Shown here: positions 59,801-64,000 of the stretch, one piece after another | Position numbering within the stretch: position 1 is the stretch's first letter | Layout of the letters: every line of letters starts with the position of its first letter | Origin: Malachius bipustulatus | Taxonomy: Eukaryota; Arthropoda; Insecta; Coleoptera; Melyridae | Direction of reading: 5' to 3' | DNA: 64,000 nt | Assembly: GCA_910589415.1 (NCBI GenBank) | Contig: OU342634.1 | Span: 13,885,144 to 13,949,143, forward strand | Notes under the pieces: generated by a model | The model's database searches: none | Seen by the model: only the letters and a program-made list of their open reading frames with translations | What the model was told of the DNA's origin: nothing | Program-made: the position numbers and the translations under genes

Positions 59801-62800
59801 TGAAGAAAAATAGGTCACCTTTTTTTTCCAGTTATTATTTTTATATTTTTCTCTTAAAATATCAATTCATTTTGTAGGTTCTTCGTTCCTAAAGGTCTCT
59901 AAAGTTTCTACAGCGAAATTCTGTTCTAATAAATTCTCATATTATCATTAAAAAAAGGATATTAGTATTACAAAGAAAAAACATACTAATGCTACCTACC
60001 TATACATTAGCAGTTTTATATTTTAATTTCTTTGTAGCTGTAGCAACAATTAATGCTGTGTAATACTCACTTTAAATGCAATTCAGCATTTATAAATGTT
60101 TATAACAAATTGTTAAAACAACCCATCCCTAAACAAATTACAATAAAAAAGGACGACACCGGCAATAAAAGAAGAGCAAAAAAACAGTTACTCACCACTT
60201 TGAAAACGCTGCAAAACGTCAACACAATATTCTGGCTGAATAGAGTTGTGTAAGTACCTCCGACATTCTTGACAATACAATCGATGAGATATAAAATCGG
60301 TAGCTTGACATCGGTTCGAACCTACACAGAATTACTCACACTTTAACACTATTTACTTATTTGTTACTGGATTTTTGTTGTTCATGTTATCTCTCTCTCT
60401 CTCTTTTCACTGCTGGTGTTGCTCATATTCCCTACCAACACTTTCTGATACGAGCCGGCTCAAAATATTCAAGTCAACCGGTCAACCGGTTCACCTTACA
60501 TATTTGGAACACACTCTCCAGCTCACTTATTTTATATGAAGCAACTTTGTTTTAATTTTTTTTTTTTAATAATAATTATTTTACATATATGATTAAATCA
60601 TCATAAACATTGATATTATGATTCATCTAATATAACCAGGGGTGAAAAAATAAAAAATCTACACCATTTTGGGCATATTTTATTTCATATTTCATATCCA
60701 AATAAATGCAATTAGTTAAAAGAAAAACTCTCGTTTCTGTTATAACAAATGACTGGCGGTACACTAGTACTAACACTAAATAACAAGAAAAAACATGCAA
60801 GAGGGCACAATAATTATCGTCCACCATTGTAAATCTTCTGTGTGCGTGTGTTTTGCAGTATGTTCCATCAATGTGCGCAACTCTAATCAATCTATAAACG
60901 AATTTGAATGCAACGAGCCGTGCAATAGCCGAGGTTATGGCTGTCGAGAGTTTGAAGTGACAATCTCGATCGAACGCCGGCTAAAAAAGACTCACAAACA
61001 GATCATTAAATCGACATTTTCGCATGGACATCACACCGCTTCTCTAAAAGACCTATCAAATTTATCATTTCGGAATAAATTTCCTTACTCTTTTATGGTC
61101 TTTCCCTTTCTTCATCAGTCTCATCATCTCGCCTTTTCAAGGCACCAATAACACTAGATTAATGAATGACACAAAAATAGAGATGTAAGACCTCAATTGG
61201 GTCTTTTACATAATTATGCCATTAAATTAGGGAAAAGGGTTGTATTCACTTATGACTTAACTTCACTTTTACCATCATTAGCCCAAGTTTTGATGAAGTT
61301 TACTCATATTTTTTCACCCATTTATAAGTGGGAAGATATTTCTTGTTCATTAAAAAAAAATATCCTGTCTGAATCGCATTTTTTGTGACCCTGGACTTCG
61401 ACTTCGCGCAGGTTCGACGTGTCTTTTCAAGACTTACGTAGGTGGCAAATAAATTAAAGTTCATTGAAGGAACTTTAAAAAAAAAATGAGAAAAATGTTT
61501 CTTCTTTTAGGGGTCAGTCGTTAGGAGTTTCGAGGAGACGAAGAAAGAAAAGTAAGCTCTGACAGGTAAAAGATGTTACTTTTTAAGAACGTGAGAACTA
61601 GAGAAAGTTTCAGAAACCTTGACGGACCATTCATTGTACACTGGAGGGTTCAAGCTCCATTTTTCAGCAGTGACAGGGGGGATGAAGTATGTGAAAGGTG
61701 ACAGGTAAACCGATGAGGGATAAAGGGAGGTTTTTATGAAATTTTGTTTATCGGCTATTGGCAGGGGGCCAAAAAAATTAAATTTTTCCATGTCTCTTAA
61801 ATATGGATGAGAAAAAGAGTGGAAAAATTGGACACAAACTGATTTGAGTGCAAAAAAATTAAATCTCTTCTGACCTGTAAACTGGGGGAACGCCTACTAC
61901 AGCAAAGGTCACCCTACGACCACCACAATGAGCTGCTAACCAAGCAGAAGATTTATTTTAAACATACAAAATTGTCTAACCTCTAAAATAGCAATGGGGG
62001 GAGAGGGGAGAGCGAGAGAAAGGGGGGGAGACAAGTTTTTTCCTTCATCTCAAAGAATTTGATAATTTGAAAGACTATTTTCAGCCCAGAAGACATTTTT
62101 TAATATTTTTTGTTTTCCCTAGGTAACTCAAAAAAGGGGGAAAAGGGTGCCATGAAAAGCAGGAACAACTGGAGCTTACTCCTGCTAGGTCATACCATAG
62201 TCATTTAGAGCCCCAATAGTTTATTTAAAAATAGCCCTAATAGAACCCATCATGAATGCAAGAACAAGAGATTAATTAATCTGAAAAGCAAGTAAAAAAT
62301 TGATACCTATGTTTGTGAAAGCTTCAAATTGTGGACCAGAGGCTGTACTTGGTCTGACCAAAAATCTTCTCAAAGAAGCTCTAAAAGTATGGACTCACAA
62401 GGGTCTAGAGAATCACTGGGAAATAGCATCAGGCTGCAGACAGGCCAGGCTGGTCTGATCGGAAACAGATGGACCAGCATGTCCAAAATGAACCGGAAAG
62501 AAAAGAACTCACGGCTACTAGTTATGGGGGCTACTCGGGACCCGGCCTGCCCTAAGTGCGGAATGGATGACGAGGACTCCTACCATTATATAGGTGTATG
62601 CGAGGTATACAGCAACCTCAGGCTCAATATTTTAGGGTCTGAGAGGGTTACAAGAGGGTGAAATGAAACTCCGACCTCGATGATACAACGGCCTTCTGGC
62701 CTTTATCAAAAGGTCGGGGAGGTTCGAGTAGGAGTTCCAGCATGGTTCGGGTACGGCGAAAAAGGCCCTTGGTGGCCTAGTCGCTTGGGGTGCACCACCC

Positions 62801-63910
62801 CTACCCACCATACTACTACTACTACTAAAGCTTCAAATTAAAACAAAAAACTAAGAGAGATAGTGAAGAAATTATAACAAAACAAAAATGAAGAGAGATA
62901 GTGAATAATTTACAACAAGCTTCACCAAATCAAACAGGACAATGATGGTAAAAGTTAAGGAAGTGCGAGAAACACAACTTCGAGGCATCTCTATTTCTAT
63001 GAATTGATCTTCATGTTTCTAATTTTTTAATGAAAAGCTTAATTTTAGTGATTTTTCAGTAAAAAATAAAACTCTGATCCCAAAACCAGAATCAGGCAGT
63101 CATACACATAGACAAAAAACAAATTACACTTCAAATAGGATACATTTTGGTAAATATGTACATTAGCGGCATGGGTATAGGGCGAAATGGCTTATACTAT
63201 CGGATAGCTTGTGTCTCTAGGAGTATCAAGGTATCATTGAATTTTTGCGGCGGCAAGTAATAGTCGAGAAATAAGGCCTTAAATTTTCATCCTTGCCCTA
63301 ATACGCGTATATTCGTACATTATGCGCTCGAACAGGAAGCTCGCACTCCGTCAGACACACGACGATGGAGGCGTGCTTCCCGTTCGAGTGCATTACGGAT
63401 ACACGTATTAGGGCAAGGATGAAACTTTAAGGCCTTATTTCTCGACTATTACTTGCCGCCGCAAAAATTCAATGGTACCTTGATACTCCTAGAGGCACAA
63501 GCTATCCGATAGTATAAGCCATTTCGCCCTATACCCATGCCGCTCATCTCCATAGTTTTAATGATCTACAAAATGGGGCCCTAGTGAAAGTGCACCGAGT
63601 CAAGTATCCTATTCGATAAATTAGATAGACAGATTCAGATCGGTTAATTAGAAACTATGATATGACTGCATGTCTGCCCTTGGTTACTTTCCTACTTATA
63701 GCTGCCGCTTTCAATTACAAAAATAAAGCCACTCACCCTGGCCAGATGTGTCTCGATGGCTTCCACGATAACGGCCGCGTGTGCGATATTTTCCTCGGCA
63801 AGCATGGTCAACATGTTAATCAAGGGCTTGCTGTTGAAGGTGAGATCTGCCAGACTGGACGCGTAGTCAGCCTTCACCTCCTCTTCCACCTTCTTCTTCG
63901 AGTCACCCAT
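41408..63910 (-). CDS. Pcf11: PCF11, cleavage/polyadenylation factor CF II subunit, complete 12-exon CDS
   Basis: Scaffold of pre-mRNA cleavage factor II that binds the Pol II CTD and promotes 3'-end cleavage and termination. Exons, in transcript order: 63910-63737, 60321-60196, 53395-53219, 53155-52931, 52871-52737, 52674-51741, 45923-45794, 45734-45526, 45441-43879, 43307-42529, 42475-42010, 41871-41408. All borders are GT/AG and in phase; the sum is 5382 bp (1793 residues plus stop). Regions: CTD-interaction domain about 1-145; Q/L/K coiled coil 175-220; Ser/Pro/Lys low-complexity 280-590; beta-repeat-like region about 930-1150; CxxC...HxxxH finger about 1340-1370; second CxxC..HPTC module at 1440-1484, the CLP1-binding neighbourhood in PCF11 proteins; acidic C-terminal region. 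The start MGDSKKKVEEEVKADYASSL matches the CID N terminus. Introns 2 and 6 are long and transposon-rich. Confidence 0.93.
42010..42475 (-). CDS. Pcf11: PCF11 exon 11: acidic region
   Basis: Highly acidic exon (long D/E runs, such as the DDDDDDEEMVTEPEQ segment) with Thr/Ser. Short hydrophobic pieces such as SIPGLEIVNLDDEEEDE resemble SUMO-interacting motifs, by inference only. No catalytic domain. Confidence 0.92.
42529..43307 (-). CDS. Pcf11: PCF11 exon 10: two zinc modules
   Basis: Contains INELFQKLVASGMV, a short helical motif also found in PCF11 C termini. The first finger (CSSCGMRFPPELSLQYSQHL, then DWHFRQN) is followed by WYYSLSDWKSYEEIEDLEER and a second Cys/His module (YSRCDVCMDIFDQFFNEEKE ... 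HPTCYDDY). In PCF11 these zinc elements flank the CLP1-binding segment. Confidence 0.95.
43879..45441 (-). CDS. Pcf11: PCF11 exon 9: large central exon with beta-repeat-like region
   Basis: Exon of 521 codons. The N-terminal half is Pro/Ala and acidic, then RGG/PPNW-type segments (RRGMPPNWRGGRRRPWDIPP, GLRPRMHPPGNWRAMGPGF). The second half has repeated short strands separated by G/D turns (ISFQNGVRTVFFND, LSFDDSSYHDVMINGS, VKFGAPSREILIDGK, MFILDGVTHTIKFVDG), suggesting a beta-repeat domain. Vertebrate PCF11 carries FEGP repeats in this area; whether the two correspond is an inference. Confidence 0.92.
45526..45734 (-). CDS. Pcf11: PCF11 exon 8
   Basis: Encodes LFGNEDTDLRQLPPINDRPP, a Pro-rich stretch and LEALRAKLAIATLKDKKLSP. 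The DTDLRQL/DxDLR motif is typical of animal PCF11 linkers. Entered in phase 2, left in phase 1. Confidence 0.9.
45794..45923 (-). CDS. Pcf11: PCF11 exon 7
   Basis: Encodes GNVEVAAAVTKDTDLRQIVG and KKSKTELLDE. The acceptor ATCCAG|GTGG joins phase 1 from exon 6, skipping 5.8 kb of repeats. DTDLRQ recurs in exon 8 as DTDLRQL. Confidence 0.9.
46101..46823. mobile_element. TTAA-flanked MITE (piggyBac-like, CACGTTGACCGCC ends)
   Basis: Inverted ends CACGTTGACCGCC/GGCGGTCAACGTG, perfect TTAA at 46097-46100 and 46824-46827. Repeated GTGCATCGCATGG / GCGCGGCTCA / GTGGCGTGGCTCAC motifs inside. PCF11 intron 6. Shares the CACGTTGA tip with the element at 57622. Confidence 0.85.
48284..48956. mobile_element. 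TA-flanked MITE, diverged
   Basis: AGGGTGAGTTTTTCAAAG at the left and its inverse CTTTAAAAAACCACCCTGCA at the right. Internally, GGTAACTTTGAAATT and CCCCTCTTC-type segments appear in both orientations; similar GAGTGGGGGTACCTTTGAAATT lies in the element at 21624. PCF11 intron 6. Confidence 0.55.
50403..50780. repeat. 188-bp tandem duplication
   Basis: Two head-to-tail copies with a 188-bp period, about 97% identical by eye, starting TTATGCAAAAAAT and ending AAAACTGGGG(A/T)CTTACAA. PCF11 intron 6. The near identity suggests a recent event. Confidence 0.9.
51741..52674 (-). CDS. Pcf11: PCF11 exon 6: Ser/Pro/Lys-rich linker
   Basis: A 934-bp low-complexity exon with KRPIRDPRLLRQQQQQ (the RDPRL motif common to PCF11 and SCAF-type proteins), SP-rich potential CDK sites, a Gly/Ser repeat, and RNYMRHNRATSDSPEPPRDV near its end. 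It ends AAGAAAA|GTAAGC, phase 1. Confidence 0.92.
52737..52871 (-). CDS. Pcf11: PCF11 exon 5
   Basis: A 45-codon exon encoding KPEVAKQLLPPHVLPLTSSG followed by Ser/Asn/Thr repeats. No named domain. Flanked by introns of about 60 bp. Confidence 0.9.
52931..53155 (-). CDS. Pcf11: PCF11 exon 4: Q/L/K coiled coil
   Basis: Encodes a long amphipathic helix rich in Q, L, E and K (QQELIRKQKELLELQQKKLE and following) after a short Ser/Thr lead. Similar Q/L-rich helices follow the CID in animal PCF11. Confidence 0.92.
53219..53395 (-). CDS. Pcf11: PCF11 exon 3: CID C-terminal helices
   Basis: Encodes VEEKTRAEMFKLRQTWNEIF and PPKKLYALDVQIHMVDPAWP, the last CID helices and the conserved DPAWP exit segment. 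Phase 0 at both ends. Confidence 0.94.
53681..54813. repeat. Dispersed ATACAACTGA repeat cluster
   Basis: Eight exact + strand copies of ATACAACTGA at 53681, 53734, 53825, 54059, 54276, 54360, 54671 and 54804; a ninth at 59217 beyond the transposon insertion. Variants (ATACGACTGA 54130, ATACAATTGA 54581, several AAATACAATGAA) lie between. Spacing is irregular (53-311 bp). No known element explains it. Confidence 0.85.
57160..57416. mobile_element. 257-bp MITE inside the transposase gene
   Basis: Inverted ends CATAGAATAGGTACAATCAG/CTGATTGTATCTATTCTGTG. Flanks ACAGTGCC and ACAGTACC suggest an 8-bp target duplication with overlap, but exact borders are uncertain. GC-richer than its surroundings (GGCGCCGCCGGCG). 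Confidence 0.7.
57622..58243. mobile_element. TTAA-flanked MITE inside the transposase gene
   Basis: Inverted ends CACGTTGAGTACGG/CCGTGCTCAACGTG, perfect TTAA at 57618-57621 and 58244-58247. The interior has five or so copies of a GAGGCATCA..TGATGCCTCGCCG palindrome. Precise excision would restore the transposase reading frame across one TTAA. Confidence 0.88.
59554..60131. mobile_element. hAT-like MITE, 8-bp target duplication
   Basis: TAGGGATGAGTC at the left, ACCCATCCCTA at the right, with 8-bp flanks AATAAATT/AACAAATT (one mismatch). 578 bp, no ORF. Its tip TAGGGATG is shared with the element at 282. Its right end is 64 bp from PCF11 exon 2. Confidence 0.65.
60196..60321 (-). CDS. Pcf11: PCF11 exon 2: CID core
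   Basis: A 126-bp exon encoding VRTDVKLPILYLIDCIVKNV and LFSQNIVLTFCSVFKV. The LPxLYLxDSIVKN motif (here D-C in place of D-S) is the CTD-binding groove signature of PCF11-type CIDs. A TGTAG acceptor and GTGAGT donor flank it; both ends are phase 0. Confidence 0.93.
60330..62300. other. PCF11 intron 1, right half
   Basis: Between exon 2 and the LINE fragment I see CT repeats near 60391 and AG/GGGGAGA repeats near 61997, but no gene or clear mobile element. Small frames at 60795 and 60890 lack recognisable motifs. Confidence 0.5.
62310..62828 (+). mobile_element. 3' end of a second LINE type (R1/I-like), with (TAC)n tail
   Basis: The frame 62329-62661 reads QTGQAGLIGNRWTSMSKMNR, LVMGATRDPACPKCGMDDED and HYIGVCEVY: an LTGH-like segment followed by the CPxC...H..C zinc motif found at the C terminus of R1/I-type LINE ORF2. 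A non-coding 3' region ends in ACTACTACTACTACT at 62812-62826. 5'-truncated; different from the CR1/Jockey-like LINE. Confidence 0.7.
63165..63544. mobile_element. 380-bp hairpin MITE
   Basis: Near-perfect palindrome from AGCGGCATGGGTATAGGGCG to its inverse at 63544, arms about 160 bp, with a shorter imperfect palindrome (CGAACAGGAAGC/GCTTCCCGTTCG) at the centre. No target duplication seen. It sits 190 bp inside PCF11 intron 1. Confidence 0.85.
63737..63910 (-). CDS. Pcf11: PCF11 exon 1: CID N-terminal helices
   Basis: Encodes MGDSKKKVEEEVKADYASSL and LTFNSKPLINMLTMLAEE, helices 1-3 of the CTD-interaction domain. The upstream in-frame ATG (at 63979) adds residues unlike any CID, so the start at 63910 is preferred. 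It ends GCCAGG|GTGAGT, phase 0. Confidence 0.93.
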
Positions 63911-64000
63911 CCTGGAGGCGCTCCCCGGGTGATTCGATTGGCAATTAGAAATTAGAACACTTGCGGGTAATTGCGTCACTGTGGGATGAGAGCAAATGTT
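63911..64000 (-). promoter_or_regulatory. PCF11 5' UTR / upstream sequence (partial)
   Basis: The 90 bp upstream of the PCF11 start codon, GC-moderate and without repeats; the transcription start is not identifiable and probably lies at or past the window edge. It contains TGACGCAA on the minus strand (63971-63978), a CRE/ATF-like half site. Confidence 0.4.

Noticed and set aside
60795..61151. 118-codon plus-strand ORF in PCF11 intron 1
   Set aside because: Low-complexity and without domains; antisense to the intron; no support as a gene.
63692..63979. Longer PCF11 N terminus starting at 63979
   Set aside because: The extra residues (TQLPASVLISNCQSNHPG) do not resemble CID proteins; MGDSKKKVEEEV at 63910 is a better start.
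1..64000. CRISPR arrays, tRNA or rRNA genes
   Set aside because: None seen; spacer-repeat regularity is absent and no cloverleaf-like box A/box B pair was noticed by eye, though a tRNA scan was not possible.

Overview
The window is insect nuclear DNA: AT-rich, with long transposon-filled introns and two conserved eukaryotic genes, both read from the minus strand. Insect origin rests on the protein sequences and on the repeat types (piggyBac-, hAT- and PIF-like elements, CR1/Jockey-type LINEs, many TA-flanked foldback MITEs). The order is unresolved; Coleoptera or Hemiptera would fit.

Layout. (1) 2675-31737: CBP/p300 (nejire) lysine acetyltransferase, 17 recognisable coding exons from the start codon through TAZ1, KIX, bromodomain, RING/PHD, HAT, ZZ and TAZ2. 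The C-terminal end (nuclear-receptor coactivator-binding region) lies beyond the left edge. All 17 exon junctions join in phase. Bases 1-2674 are intron or gene end and hold a 1.6 kb hAT-like element and a TTAA-flanked MITE. (2) 31738-41407: intergenic, with a probable CBP promoter (CCAAT boxes, CACGTG, YY1-like site), several foldback elements and a 3.5 kb decayed piggyBac. (3) 41408-63910: a complete 12-exon PCF11 gene of about 1793 codons, stop included in the last exon: CID, Q/L-rich coiled coil, low-complexity linker, a beta-repeat-like middle region, two zinc-finger modules and an acidic C-terminal part. Its 5' UTR begins near the right edge.

The two genes are head-to-tail and functionally separate: CBP is a transcription coactivator and PCF11 couples cleavage/polyadenylation to Pol II termination. 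Most other sequence is mobile DNA. Main items: a near-intact LINE antisense in CBP intron 8 and a 5'-truncated relative in intron 15; a 2.3 kb element with an 8-bp target duplication in CBP intron 1; a 4.3 kb DNA transposon with 4-bp ATAT target duplication in PCF11 intron 2, itself hit by two smaller MITEs; and at least ten elements with TA-CAGGGTGT termini.

The most unusual signals are: nine exact same-strand copies of ATACAACTGA in PCF11 intron 2, unexplained by any feature; two consecutive short CBP introns that are multiples of three and stop-free; and the 4.3 kb transposon, whose GGCGTAAGCG-type repeats and DNCPGQNKNR transposase motif suggest a definable superfamily. No computed alignments were available; family assignments come from reading the sequence.
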